The notes below the pieces were generated by a model. It ran no database searches and was not told where the DNA came from. It was given only the letters and a program-made list of their open reading frames with translations. Position numbers and translations under genes: made by a program. Shown here one piece after another: positions 45,661-55,411 of a stretch of DNA of 64,000 nt (position 1 is its first letter; each line of letters starts with the position of its first letter). The stretch is from assembly GCF_965198575.1 (NCBI RefSeq), contig NZ_OZ240671.1:806001-870000 (forward strand), written 5' to 3'. The DNA comes from Lichenicola sp965198575 (GTDB lineage: Bacteria > Pseudomonadota > Alphaproteobacteria > Acetobacterales > Acetobacteraceae).

Positions 45661-48600
45661 ACCCCTCACGCCTGTTCATCCTGCGGCCGGTGGCGACGAC
45701 GCTGCTGATGCTGGCGATCCTGATGGTGGGGCTGCTCGGCTACCACTATCTGCCGATCGCGGCCCTCCCCCAGGTCGAGTACCCGACCATCCAGGTGCAG
45801 ACCTTCTATCCGGGCGCCGGGCCGCAGGTCATGACCACCGCCGTAACCGCGCCGCTCGAGTACCAGCTCGGCCAGATGCCGGGGCTCGACCAGATGGAGA
45901 GCCAGTCCTCGGCGGGTGCGTCGGTGATCACGCTCCGCTTCGGGCTGGCGATCGACATCAACATCGCCGAGCAGGAGGTGCAGGCCGCGATCAATGCCGC
46001 CAACTCGCTGCTGCCGACCGACCTGCCGGCGCCGCCGATCTACAACAAGGTCAATCCCGCCGACACGCCGATCCTGACGCTCGGCATCACCTCGAAAACC
46101 ATGAAGCTGGTCGACGTCGAGGATTACGTCGACACCCGGCTGGCGCAAAAAATCAGCCAGATCAACGGCGTGGGCCTGGTGTCGCTGTCCGGCGGCAACC
46201 GCAAGGCGGTGCGGGTGAAGGTGAACACCCGGGCGCTGAGCTCCTACGGGATGAGCATCGACGACCTGCGCACCATCATCACCACGGTCAACGTCAACTC
46301 GCCGACCGGCACCTTCGACGGGCCGCTGCATTCCTCGACGCTGCAGATCGACGGCCAGATCACCGCGCCGGAGATCCTCGCCAACCAGGTCATCGCCTAC
46401 CAGAACGGCGCGCCGATCCGGGTGCGCGACGTCGCCACCGTCACCAACGCACCGGAAAACACCCAGCTCGCCGCCTGGGCCAACAAGACGCCGGCGATCA
46501 TCCTGAACGTGCAGCGCCAGCCCGGCGCCAACGTCATCGCCGTGGTCGACGCGATCCACCGGGTGCTGCCGCAGCTGCAGGCATCGATCCCGGCCGGCAT
46601 CAGCATCATCCCACTCACCGACCGCACCACCACGATCCGCGCCTCGGTGTCGGACGTCGAGTTCGAGCTGCTGCTCTCGATCGGGCTCGTCGTGCTGGTG
46701 ATCTTCGTGTTCCTGCGCAATATCCCCGCGACGATCATCCCGAGCCTGTCGGTGCCGCTGTCGCTGATCGGCACGCTGGCGATCATGTACCTGCTGGGAT
46801 ACTCGCTCGATAACCTGTCGCTGATGTCGCTGACCATCGCGACCGGCTTCGTCGTCGACGACGCCATCGTCATGATCGAGAACATCGCCCGCTACATCGA
46901 GATGGGCGAGACCCGGATGCAGGCGGCGCTGAAGGGTGCCGGGCAGATCGGCTTCACCATCGTCTCGCTGACGGTCTCGCTGATCGCCGTGCTGATCCCG
47001 CTGCTGTTCATGGGCGACGTGGTGGGCCGGCTGTTCCACGAGTTCGCGATCACGCTGGCGGTGACCATCGTGCTGTCGGCGGTGGTGTCGCTGACCCTGG
47101 TGCCGATGCTGTGCGCGCGGATGCTGCGCGAGCAACCACACCATCCGGAAGCTGCAAAGCTGCAGTCCGGCAGCCGGTTGTCTCGATGGTCCGAGCGGAT
47201 GATCGACAACACGATCGCCGGCTACGGTCGCGCCCTCGACGTGGTGCTGCGCCACCAGCCGCTGACCCTGATCGTGGCGCTGCTGACCCTCGTCGCAACG
47301 GTCGTGCTGGCGGTGATCATCCCCAAGGGCTTCTTCCCGGTGCAGGATACCGGCGTCATCCAGGGCATCAGCGTGGCGTCGCAGGACACCTCGCTGGCGG
47401 CGATGGCACGCCACCAGCAGCAACTCGGCGACGTGATCCTGGATGATCCCGATGTGGTCAGCCTGTCCTCGTTCATCGGCGTCGATGGCAGCAATATGAC
47501 GCTGAACTCGGGACGGTTCCTGATCAACCTGACGCCGCACGACGCCCGCACGCTGACCGCATCGGGCGTCATCCGGCGGCTGCAGACCGAGGTCGCGGGC
47601 GTCCAGGGCGTGCGGCTGTACATGCAGCCGGTGCAGGACCTGTCGCTCGATACCGCGGTGTCGGCGACCCAGTACCAGTTCGTGCTGGAGACCCCGAACT
47701 ATGACGACTTCACCACCTGGGTCCCCAAGGTGGTGGAGAAACTCCAGGTCCTGCCGCAGCTCGAGGACGTCACGTCGGACCTGCAGGCGCAGGGGCTGGT
47801 TGCCAACGTCACGCTGGATCGGCCCACCGGGGCTCGCTTCAGCATCACGCCGCAGACCATCGACAATGCGTTGTACGACAGCTACGGCCAGCGCCAGGTC
47901 AGCACCGTGTTCACCCAGTCGAACCAGTACCGGGTGATCCTGGAGACCGACAGCTCGCTCGCCAACGACCTGTCGAAGCTGGACCAGCTCTATCTGCCGG
48001 GCACCAGCTCCACCAACAGCAACGCGGTGACCGGCGCTGCCCGCCAGCCGACCGGTGGGCTGGTGCCGCTGAGTGCCGTGGCCTCGGTGCATCTCGGAAC
48101 CGCGCCGCTGGTGATCTCGCATCTCGGCCAGTTCCCGGCGACGACGATCTCCTTCAACCTGGCGCCCGGGGCCTCGCTCGGGCCGGCGGTCGACGCCATC
48201 GAGGCGGCCGAGAAGCAGGTCGGGCTGCCGGCGAGCTTCCAGACCTCGTTCGAGGGCACCGCGGCGGCGTTCCAGACCAGCCTCGGCAACGAGCTGTTCC
48301 TGGTGCTGGCCGCCCTCGCCGCGGTCTATATCGTGCTGGGCGTGCTCTATGAGAGCTTCATCCACCCGGTCACCATCCTGTCGACGCTGCCCTCGGCCGG
48401 CATCGGGGCGCTCGCCGCCCTGATGATCGCGGGGGCCGATCTCGACGTGATGGGGATCATCGGCATCGTGCTGCTGATCGGCATCGTGAAGAAGAACGCC
48501 ATCATGATGATCGATTTCGCGCTGCAGGCGGAGCGCGACGAGGGCATGGCGCCACGCGACGCGATCCACCGGGCGGCATTGCTGCGCTTCCGGCCGATCC

Positions 48601-48845
48601 TGATGACCACGCTGGCCGCCGCCTTCGCAGCGCTGCCCTTGATGCTGGGCACCGGCACCGGATCGGAGCTCAGGCGGCCGCTCGGCATCGCCATCGTCGG
48701 CGGGCTGATGGTGAGCCAGCTGCTGACCCTGTTCACCACACCGGTGATCTACCTGTTCATGGACCGGCTCGGGCGACGCACCCGCCGCCTGCTGACCCGC
48801 CGCGACGAACGCGCCGCCGCCGCCCGGTACGAACCGCTGCGATGA
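45657..48845 (+). CDS. mdtB: RND multidrug transporter, MdtB type
   Basis: A 1062-residue inner-membrane RND pump with 12 helices and two periplasmic loops. Landmarks are MNPSRLFILRPVATTLLML at the start, GFVVDDAIVMIENIARYIE in helix 4 (the proton-relay Asp pair) and GIVLLIGIVKKNAIMMIDFAL in helix 10/11. I use GTG 45657, which matches the family start and overlaps a mini-ORF stop; an ATG at 45597 in the same frame is inside mdtA. It ends with ATGA overlap with mdtC, consistent with MdtB and MdtC working as a heteromultimer. The insert SSTNSNAVTGAARQPT in the second loop is modest. Confidence 0.94.
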   Translation: MNPSRLFILRPVATTLLMLAILMVGLLGYHYLPIAALPQVEYPTIQVQTFYPGAGPQVMTTAVTAPLEYQLGQMPGLDQMESQSSAGASVITLRFGLAIDINIAEQEVQAAINAANSLLPTDLPAPPIYNKVNPADTPILTLGITSKTMKLVDVEDYVDTRLAQKISQINGVGLVSLSGGNRKAVRVKVNTRALSSYGMSIDDLRTIITTVNVNSPTGTFDGPLHSSTLQIDGQITAPEILANQVIAYQNGAPIRVRDVATVTNAPENTQLAAWANKTPAIILNVQRQPGANVIAVVDAIHRVLPQLQASIPAGISIIPLTDRTTTIRASVSDVEFELLLSIGLVVLVIFVFLRNIPATIIPSLSVPLSLIGTLAIMYLLGYSLDNLSLMSLTIATGFVVDDAIVMIENIARYIEMGETRMQAALKGAGQIGFTIVSLTVSLIAVLIPLLFMGDVVGRLFHEFAITLAVTIVLSAVVSLTLVPMLCARMLREQPHHPEAAKLQSGSRLSRWSERMIDNTIAGYGRALDVVLRHQPLTLIVALLTLVATVVLAVIIPKGFFPVQDTGVIQGISVASQDTSLAAMARHQQQLGDVILDDPDVVSLSSFIGVDGSNMTLNSGRFLINLTPHDARTLTASGVIRRLQTEVAGVQGVRLYMQPVQDLSLDTAVSATQYQFVLETPNYDDFTTWVPKVVEKLQVLPQLEDVTSDLQAQGLVANVTLDRPTGARFSITPQTIDNALYDSYGQRQVSTVFTQSNQYRVILETDSSLANDLSKLDQLYLPGTSSTNSNAVTGAARQPTGGLVPLSAVASVHLGTAPLVISHLGQFPATTISFNLAPGASLGPAVDAIEAAEKQVGLPASFQTSFEGTAAAFQTSLGNELFLVLAALAAVYIVLGVLYESFIHPVTILSTLPSAGIGALAALMIAGADLDVMGIIGIVLLIGIVKKNAIMMIDFALQAERDEGMAPRDAIHRAALLRFRPILMTTLAAAFAALPLMLGTGTGSELRRPLGIAIVGGLMVSQLLTLFTTPVIYLFMDRLGRRTRRLLTRRDERAAAARYEPLR

Positions 48846-51800
48846 ACATCTCGCGGCCCTTCATCCTGCGGCCGGTGGCGACGACGCTGCTGACCGTGGC
48901 GCTGGCCCTCAGCGGCGCCTTCGCCTACACGAAACTGCCGGTGGCGCCGCTGCCGAACGTGGCGTTCCCGGTGATCCAGGTGCAGGCGACGCAGGCCGGC
49001 GGCTCGCCGGACGAGATCGCCAGTGCGGTGGCGACGCCGCTGGAGCGCCATCTCGGCACCATTGCCGGCGTCACCGAGATGACGTCGACGAGCACGCAGA
49101 ACCAGGTCCGGATCATCCTGGAATTCGACCTGTCGATGAATGTCGACGATGCCGCGCACGAGGTCGAGGCGCAGATCCAGGCGGCGCGTGCCGACCTGCC
49201 GGCCAGCCTGCGCAGCGATCCGACATACCGGAAATTCAATCCGTCCGGCTCGCCGATCATGATCCTGGCGCTCACGTCCAAGACGAAAACCGCGCCGCAG
49301 CTGTTCGATCTCGCCACCAACGTGCTGCAGCAGCAGCTCTCGAAGGTGCAGGGCGTCGGCAACTTCCAGCCGGGCGGCAGCGCGCTGCCGGCGGTCAGGG
49401 TCGAGATGAACCCGCTGCCGATGTTCCAGGAGGGCATCGGCTTCGAGGATGTGCGTGCGGCCCTCGCCTCTGCCAACGCCAACACGCCGAAAGGCTTCAT
49501 CGATGTCGGCGACCGGCGCTACCAGCTCGACACCAACGACCAGGCGCGGCACGCGGTCGACTACAAGGATCTCGTCGTCGGGTATCGCAACGGCACGCCG
49601 ATCCATCTGACCGATGTCGCCGAGGTCACCGACAGCGTCGAGGATCTTCGCAACGCCGGATATTACAATGGCGAGCCGTCGGTGGTCTGCATCGTGTTTC
49701 CGCAGGCCGACGCCAACGTCATCAAGACGATCGACGCGATCAAGGCGATGCTGCCGACGCTGCAGGCCGCCCTCCCCGCGGACGTCCGGCTGCATATCGG
49801 CATGGACCGCTCCACCACGATCCGCGCGTCGGTCGCCGACACCCAGATGACGCTGCTGATCGCGATCGTGCTGGTGGTGCTGGTGGTGCTGGTGTTCCTG
49901 CGCACCTGGCGCTCGACGATGATCCCGGCGGTTGCGGTGCCGGTCTCGATCATCTCGACGTTCAGCGCGATGTACCTGCTCGGCTTCGCGCTCGACAACC
50001 TGTCGCTGATGGCACTCACCATCGCCACCGGCTTCGTCGTCGACGATGCGATCGTGGTGCTGGAGAACATCGCCCGTCATATGGAGGACGGCATGCCGCG
50101 GCTGCAGGCGGCCCTGCTCGGCGCCGGCGAGGTGGCCTTCACGGTGCTGTCGATCACCGTCTCGCTGATCGCCGTGTTCATGCCGATCCTGCTGCTGCCC
50201 GGGATCGCGGGGAAGTTCTTCTACGAGTTCGCGATGACGCTGATCGTCACCATCAGCGTGTCGCTGGTGCTGGCACTCACCGTCACGCCGATGATGTGCG
50301 CGCTGTTCCTGAAGGTGCAGCCGCGGGTGAGCCCGGAGCAGGCGCTGGCCGATGCGCATTCGGCCGAACGCCGGCCGGGCCTCGTGCGTCGGATGTTCGC
50401 CCGCATCGCCGCCCGCATCGAGATCATCCTCGACGACATGCTGCTCGGCTACGAACGCAGCCTGGTCTGGGCGCTGCGCTACCGCCTGCTGGTGGTGATG
50501 ACGATCCCGGCCACCATCGTGCTGACCGTGCTGCTGGTCCGCGACATGCCGAAGGAGTTCTTTCCGACCGAGGATAACGGGCTGCTGATCGGCCAGGTCG
50601 AGGGCGAGCAGAGCATCTCGTTCCAGAACATGGAACAGAAGCTGATCGAGGTGCAGAAGGCGGTGCTGACCGACCCGGACGTGTTGACGATCGCAGGCTT
50701 CACCGGCGGCCGCGGCACCAACCAGGCGCAGGTGTTCATCCAGCTCAAGGACAAGAACGTCCGCCACGACAGCGTCGATGCGACGATCGGCCGGCTGCGC
50801 GACAAGCTCAAGAACATGGTGGGCGCACGCTTCTTCGCGTTCTCCGCCGGCGACGTACGCGCCGGCGCCAGGTCGAGCAACTCGCAATATCAGTACACGC
50901 TGGAGAGCGACGACACCGCGACGCTGTACAACTGGGCGCCGAAGATCGAGGCCGCGCTGAAGCTCCGCAAGGAACTGACCGACGTCGATTCCGACGTGTC
51001 GCAGGGCGGCCAGGCGGTCTCGGTGGAGATCGACCGCGACAGTGCCGCGCGCCTGAAGCTGACGCCGCAGCTCATCACCAACACGCTGTTCGACGCCTTC
51101 GGCCAGCGCGCCGCCTCGACCATCTACAACACGCTGAACCAGTACCGCGTGGTGCTGGAGGTGGCGCCGCGGTTCTGGCAGGACCCGTCGATCCTGAAGC
51201 AGATCTGGGTCAGCACCGCCAGCGGCACCGCCACCGGCAGCGCCAGCAGCAACCTGATCCGCATCGCCAACCGGACCAGCAACGCCTCGACCAGCACCAA
51301 TGGCGGCAGCAGCGGCAGTGCGTCGGTCGGCAATACCGCCACCATCGCGCTGACCGGCACCGGCACCAGCGCCGCATCGGGCGCCGGCACGGGTAGTTCC
51401 ACCACCGCCAGCGTGGTGTCGACCGCGCAGCAGAGCCAGGCCAACGCCAACAGCAACAGCCTGGCCGGCGGCAAGTCGGCCTCCAGCGGGTCGGCGGTGT
51501 CCTCGTCGGTCGAGACGATGGTGCCGCTCTCGGCGGTGACGAAGATCATCCCGTCCACCACGCCGCTGCAGGTCGCCCATGACGGCGGCTTCGTGGCGGC
51601 GACGATCTCGTTCAACACCCCCACCGGCGGCTCGCTCAGCAGTGCGGAGCAGGCGATCCAGGAGGTCATGGTGCAGCTGCACGTGCCCCCGAACGTGCAC
51701 GGCGCATTCGCCGGCAACGCCCAGCAGCTGCAGCAGACCACGAGCTCGTATCCGCTGGTGGTGCTGGCCGCCCTGCTCGCGGTGTATGCGACGCTCGGCA

Positions 51801-52333
51801 TCCTGTACGAGAGCTACATCCACCCGCTGACCATCCTCTCGACGCTGCCGTCGGCCGGCGTCGGCGCGATCCTGGCGCTGCAGCTGTTCGGCGAGTCGTT
51901 CTCGCTGATCGCGATGATCGGGGTGATCCTGCTGATCGGCATCGTGAAGAAGAACGCCATCCTGCTGATCGACTTCGCGCTCAACCAGGAGCGCGAGCAC
52001 GGCGCGACCCCGCACGACGCGATCTACCAGGCCTGCCTGCTGCGCTTCCGGCCGATCATGATGACCAGTTTCGCGGCCGCCCTCGGCGCCATGCCGCTGG
52101 TTCTGAGCAACGGCTACGGCAACGAGCTGCGTCGTCCGCTCGGCCTGTCGGTGGTGGGCGGGCTGATCGTCAGCCAGGCGCTCACGCTCTACACGACGCC
52201 GGTCGTCTATCTCTATCTGGATCGCATGCGGCACTGGTCCGCCAGGCGCTGGTCGAACCGGCGCTGGTTCGGTGGCCGCAGACCCGGCCCCGCGCCGCGC
52301 AAGCCCACACCACAGGACGTCATTGCCGGATGA
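48842..52333 (+). CDS. mdtC: RND multidrug transporter, MdtC type, with low-complexity insert
   Basis: The second RND pump subunit, 1163 residues, against about 1025-1040 in common MdtC proteins. The membrane parts are normal: MNISRPFILRPVATTLLTVAL, GFVVDDAIVVLENIARHMEDG and GVILLIGIVKKNAILLIDFAL. The extra length comes mainly from a Ser/Thr/Gly/Ala/Asn-rich insert of about 100 residues (790-890, nt 51211-51510) in the second periplasmic loop, between KQIW and MVPLSAV. Such an insert would lie near the porter/docking region. The start and stop both overlap neighbours by ATGA. The pump is probably functional, but the insert is unusual. Confidence 0.93.
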   Translation: MNISRPFILRPVATTLLTVALALSGAFAYTKLPVAPLPNVAFPVIQVQATQAGGSPDEIASAVATPLERHLGTIAGVTEMTSTSTQNQVRIILEFDLSMNVDDAAHEVEAQIQAARADLPASLRSDPTYRKFNPSGSPIMILALTSKTKTAPQLFDLATNVLQQQLSKVQGVGNFQPGGSALPAVRVEMNPLPMFQEGIGFEDVRAALASANANTPKGFIDVGDRRYQLDTNDQARHAVDYKDLVVGYRNGTPIHLTDVAEVTDSVEDLRNAGYYNGEPSVVCIVFPQADANVIKTIDAIKAMLPTLQAALPADVRLHIGMDRSTTIRASVADTQMTLLIAIVLVVLVVLVFLRTWRSTMIPAVAVPVSIISTFSAMYLLGFALDNLSLMALTIATGFVVDDAIVVLENIARHMEDGMPRLQAALLGAGEVAFTVLSITVSLIAVFMPILLLPGIAGKFFYEFAMTLIVTISVSLVLALTVTPMMCALFLKVQPRVSPEQALADAHSAERRPGLVRRMFARIAARIEIILDDMLLGYERSLVWALRYRLLVVMTIPATIVLTVLLVRDMPKEFFPTEDNGLLIGQVEGEQSISFQNMEQKLIEVQKAVLTDPDVLTIAGFTGGRGTNQAQVFIQLKDKNVRHDSVDATIGRLRDKLKNMVGARFFAFSAGDVRAGARSSNSQYQYTLESDDTATLYNWAPKIEAALKLRKELTDVDSDVSQGGQAVSVEIDRDSAARLKLTPQLITNTLFDAFGQRAASTIYNTLNQYRVVLEVAPRFWQDPSILKQIWVSTASGTATGSASSNLIRIANRTSNASTSTNGGSSGSASVGNTATIALTGTGTSAASGAGTGSSTTASVVSTAQQSQANANSNSLAGGKSASSGSAVSSSVETMVPLSAVTKIIPSTTPLQVAHDGGFVAATISFNTPTGGSLSSAEQAIQEVMVQLHVPPNVHGAFAGNAQQLQQTTSSYPLVVLAALLAVYATLGILYESYIHPLTILSTLPSAGVGAILALQLFGESFSLIAMIGVILLIGIVKKNAILLIDFALNQEREHGATPHDAIYQACLLRFRPIMMTSFAAALGAMPLVLSNGYGNELRRPLGLSVVGGLIVSQALTLYTTPVVYLYLDRMRHWSARRWSNRRWFGGRRPGPAPRKPTPQDVIAG

Positions 52334-53907
52334 AGTACGCCACACCGTTTCGCTGCCTCGGGCCACGCCTGCGCAACAGCCGTCTCGTCCCGGGCCTGCT
52401 CGCGGCGACCATGCTGGCTGGCTGCATGGTCGGTCCGGACTATCACCGGCCGGCGGCGATCAGCCCTGCCATGCTCAAGGAGATGACGCCGCCACCGGGC
52501 TGGGCGTTCGCCGATCCGCACTATGCCGAGCTACCCAAGGGCGCCTGGTGGACGCTTTACAACGATCCGGTGCTGACCGGCCTCGAGAGCCAGATCGACG
52601 TCTCCAACCAGACCATCAAGGCGGACGAGGCGGCGTACCGGCAGGCCCGCGCACTGGTCGACGAGGCCCGCGCGGGGCTGTTCCCGACCATCACCGCGAC
52701 GCCGAGCTTCACCCGCTCCGGCACCGGCACCAGCTCGAGCGGCGGCAGCATCGGCGCCGGCAGCAGCACCCTGACCGGCGCCGGCGTCGGTGGCGGCAGC
52801 AGCGAGTTCGATCGCACCAGCTATGAGCTGCAGGGCTCGGTGGACTGGCAGATCGACGTGTGGGGCCAGATCCGGCGGCAGGTCGAGAGCTCGGCTGCGG
52901 CGGCCCAGGTCAGTGCGGCAACGCTGGCCGCTGCCCGGCTGTCGATCCAGACCACGCTGGCGACGGACTATTTCGAGCTGCGCTACGAGGACAGCCTGCA
53001 GACGCTGCTCGACAAGTTCGTCACCTACTACACCCAGGCCGAGGTGATCACCCGCAACAGCACCAATGCCGGCGTGTCGGCGCCGTCGGACCTGCTGCAG
53101 GCGGAAGTGCAGCTGGAAACCACGCGCGCGCAGTCCGTCGCGGTCGGTATCGCGCGGGCGCAGTACGAACATGCGATCGCCGTGCTGACCGGGCATCCGC
53201 CGAGCGACCTGTCGCTGACGCCGGGAGCGCTCACCACCACCATTCCGGCGATCCCGGTGACGGTGCCGTCGCAGGTGCTGCAGCGCCGTCCGGACATCGC
53301 CGAGGGCGAGCGCACCATGGAAGAGGAGAACGCGCTGATCGGCGTCGCCATCGCCGCGTACTATCCGGTGATCAGCCTGTCGGCGGCGGCGGGGTATGCC
53401 GGCGATCCGCTCGGCTCGCTGATCAAGGTGGCGAACCGGTTCTGGTCGCTCGGCGCCACCGCGGTGCAGACCTTGTTCAACGGCGGCGAGCGCAGTGCGG
53501 CGGTGCGTGCGGCGCGCGCGGTCTATGACGAGAGCGTCGCCAATTACCGGCAGACCGTGCTGGCGGCGTTCCAGAGCCTTGAGGACGATCTGTCGAACCT
53601 GCGCATCCTGGCGCGCGAATCCGACGCACAGGTGCGGGCCGACGAGTTGTCCGACGAGGCCGTGCGGGTGGCGTTCAACGAATACACTGCCGGCACCACG
53701 ATCTACACCACCGTCATCACCAGCCAGACCACGGCGCTGAGCAATGACGAGACCGAGCTCAGCATCCAGGAGAACCGGGTGCTGGCGAGCGTGTCGCTGA
53801 TCAACGACCTCGGCGGTGGCTGGAACGCGTCGGACATCCCGAGCAAGGCGAGCTACCAGACCGACGACCCGTTCCTGCCCTCCTTCATCCAGAAGGACAG
53901 GAACTAG
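52330..53907 (+). CDS. RND outer-membrane channel lipoprotein (NodT/OprM type)
   Basis: A 525-residue TolC-like outer-membrane factor. It has a signal sequence with lipobox (ATMLAGC, near residue 32), the family start MVGPDYHRP, and two OEP repeats (about 75-270 and 285-490). A Ser/Gly-rich segment near residue 140 is poorly conserved. It is the channel for the MdtABC pump, to which it is coupled through an ATGA overlap with mdtC, so the operon encodes a complete tripartite system. It ends 14 nt before a convergent nuclease-like gene. Confidence 0.92.
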   Translation: MKYATPFRCLGPRLRNSRLVPGLLAATMLAGCMVGPDYHRPAAISPAMLKEMTPPPGWAFADPHYAELPKGAWWTLYNDPVLTGLESQIDVSNQTIKADEAAYRQARALVDEARAGLFPTITATPSFTRSGTGTSSSGGSIGAGSSTLTGAGVGGGSSEFDRTSYELQGSVDWQIDVWGQIRRQVESSAAAAQVSAATLAAARLSIQTTLATDYFELRYEDSLQTLLDKFVTYYTQAEVITRNSTNAGVSAPSDLLQAEVQLETTRAQSVAVGIARAQYEHAIAVLTGHPPSDLSLTPGALTTTIPAIPVTVPSQVLQRRPDIAEGERTMEEENALIGVAIAAYYPVISLSAAAGYAGDPLGSLIKVANRFWSLGATAVQTLFNGGERSAAVRAARAVYDESVANYRQTVLAAFQSLEDDLSNLRILARESDAQVRADELSDEAVRVAFNEYTAGTTIYTTVITSQTTALSNDETELSIQENRVLASVSLINDLGGGWNASDIPSKASYQTDDPFLPSFIQKDRN

Positions 53908-53921
53908 GGCGTCTTCGGCTT

Positions 53922-54971
53922 CTAGTCGGCGGCGAACGAGGTGCTGGTCAGGTGCACCTTGCCGGACTCGATGTCGGTCACGGCGATCAGCGGGTAACCG
54001 ACGCTGATGGTCTCGCTCGACTTCCAGGCGTCGTAGATCTCGTCCCGCAGTTCCGCGGCACCGTTTGCAAGCTGCTGTGCCGCGAACTGCACCTCGGTCG
54101 GGTTCGGGGTGGTGAACAGGTCGATCTTGGCAACCTGGTACAGCGGCTGCACCTGGCTCAGCGTCTGCATCATGTAGCGCGACACCCGGGTCTCGATCGC
54201 GCAGCCGCAATTATGGTACGCCGGAACCAGGGCCGAGATCGTCGAGAGCGGCACGAAGTTCTTGACGAACGCGCCCTCGAACTGCGCGTGGATCGGCTTC
54301 GTCGTGTAGCCGTTCGGGTTCGGATAGTTGCCCCAGCCGTTATAGTGGATCGAGACGTGCAGCGGCTGGCTGCCGTCGCCGACATAGTGGCTCCAGACAC
54401 CGATGTCGCGGATCGTCAGCTGCTGCCGCAGACCCAGCTGGTAGGCGAAATACTGCCTGTCGGTGTCGTTGGTGGCGGTCGCCAGGCCGATCTGGTCGGC
54501 GCGGATATAGGCCAGGTCCTTGCGCACCTGCTGCCAGCCATCGACGATGTTGTACGGCAGGTAGCCTTCCTGGTACTGGTCGCTGCCACCGGCGCGGAGC
54601 ATCGTGTCGAACCCTTCGCGGGTCAGCGTCACCGGCGTGCCGTCGGCTTTCAGCAGGCTGCCGCCGGGCACCGTGCCGTCGTCGTTGAGATCGACATAAT
54701 GGCCGGCGTCACGCTCGGAATCGTGCGTCGTGCCGGACGTCTTGGAAATATCGGGCTCCGGGCCGAGCTGCCCGATCGCCTGGGCCGTGTCGGGCGTGCG
54801 CAGGAATGCCGGCACGTCGCTCGGCAGCGCACTGGCCGCCAGGTAGCTGATCTCCACATGGCCGGTATGGCCCCAGGCGAAGGCGTGCTGAACCCCCAGG
54901 CCGCTTGCCAGCATGGTCGTGGCGGCCAGCAGCATCAGCCGCGGGCGGGGTGCGTGGATCGTCTCTGTCAT
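53922..54971 (-). CDS. S1/P1 nuclease or phospholipase C-like zinc hydrolase
   Basis: A 349-residue exported protein. A signal peptide (about 1-33) cleaves before WGHTGH, giving the N-terminal Trp and His ligands typical of the S1/P1 nuclease and phospholipase C zinc fold. Further ligands are in DAGHYVDLNDDG and WSHYVGDGSQPLHVSIHYNGWG. Nine residues bind three zinc ions in the family; I can see most. It may degrade single-stranded nucleic acid or phospholipid outside the membrane. ATG 54971 has GGAGA six to seven nt upstream. The gene is convergent with the RND channel gene. Confidence 0.85.
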   Translation of the reverse strand: MTETIHAPRPRLMLLAATTMLASGLGVQHAFAWGHTGHVEISYLAASALPSDVPAFLRTPDTAQAIGQLGPEPDISKTSGTTHDSERDAGHYVDLNDDGTVPGGSLLKADGTPVTLTREGFDTMLRAGGSDQYQEGYLPYNIVDGWQQVRKDLAYIRADQIGLATATNDTDRQYFAYQLGLRQQLTIRDIGVWSHYVGDGSQPLHVSIHYNGWGNYPNPNGYTTKPIHAQFEGAFVKNFVPLSTISALVPAYHNCGCAIETRVSRYMMQTLSQVQPLYQVAKIDLFTTPNPTEVQFAAQQLANGAAELRDEIYDAWKSSETISVGYPLIAVTDIESGKVHLTSTSFAAD

Positions 54972-55072
54972 CGGGCGTCTCCAGATTTTGGACTGGAGAT
55001 ACATAAGAGCTTTTCAGCAACTCTCTGTTACATTCAGGTTGAGCTTGCGTGACAGCCGAGACGCCGGACACG

Positions 55073-55101
55073 AAAAAGCCCGGTGTCCTGCGACACCGGG
55101 C
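55073..55101 (-). terminator. Rho-independent terminator of the DUF1328 gene
   Basis: On the minus strand GCCCGGTGTC-GCAG-GACACCGGGC is a perfect ten-base stem with a four-base loop, followed by five T. It begins 29 nt after the DUF1328 stop and is the clearest terminator in the window. Confidence 0.9.
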
Positions 55102-55129
55102 CGATCGTCGTATCCTGTCGTGTATGCGA

Positions 55130-55303
55130 TCAGAATATCGCCTTGCCGGCCATCAAGCCGATGATGAGCAGCACGACAAAGATCACGATCGCGATGAAGA
55201 ACAGCGTTTTGGCGATCGCGGCAGTCCCGGCGGAAATGCCGGTGAAGCCGAAAATACCGGCGATGATCGAGATCACCAGGAACAGCAACGCGAGCTTGAG
55301 CAT
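55130..55303 (-). CDS. DUF1328 small membrane protein
   Basis: A 57-residue, almost wholly hydrophobic protein with two helices (about 3-25 and 33-52) joined by a Gly/Ala/Ser turn. The sequence MLKLALLFLVISIIAGIFGF, then TGISAGTAAIAKTLFFIAI, matches the DUF1328 (YtjA-like) family in sequence and length. It is too short for many gene finders. Function is unknown; members are often stress-induced. It is followed by a strong terminator and lies 108 nt downstream of a csbD-like gene, with a weak EcfG-like promoter between (55361-55386). Confidence 0.88.
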   Translation of the reverse strand: MLKLALLFLVISIIAGIFGFTGISAGTAAIAKTLFFIAIVIFVVLLIIGLMAGKAIF

Positions 55304-55360
55304 GAGGCACCTTCAAAAGCAGGACCAGCGGAAGCGGGTCGGATCGACACGTCGTTGCGC

Positions 55361-55386
55361 AACGCCAACGCCCGCGCCCGGGTTGC
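55361..55386 (-). promoter_or_regulatory. Weak EcfG-like promoter of the DUF1328 gene
   Basis: On the minus strand GCAACC-N16-CGTT (complement 55361-55386) differs from the EcfG consensus GGAACC-N16-CGTT by one base. Its -10 is 57 bp before the DUF1328 start. It overlaps the csbD terminator hairpin. One mismatch in the -35 makes it uncertain. Confidence 0.35.
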
Positions 55387-55402
55387 ACCGGTGGCGCGGG
55401 CG
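55369..55402 (-). terminator. Hairpin after the second csbD gene
   Basis: CGCCCGCGCC and GGCGCGGGCG form a perfect ten-base stem around a 14-base loop. It starts 10 nt after the csbD stop on the minus strand. No T-tract follows, so a Rho-dependent or partial terminator is possible. Confidence 0.5.
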
Positions 55403-55411
55403 CAGATCGGC

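Noticed and set aside
48749..52366. A 1,205-codon frame antisense to mdtC
   Set aside because: Same effect as above: Arg/Asp/His-rich antisense shadow of a confident RND gene.
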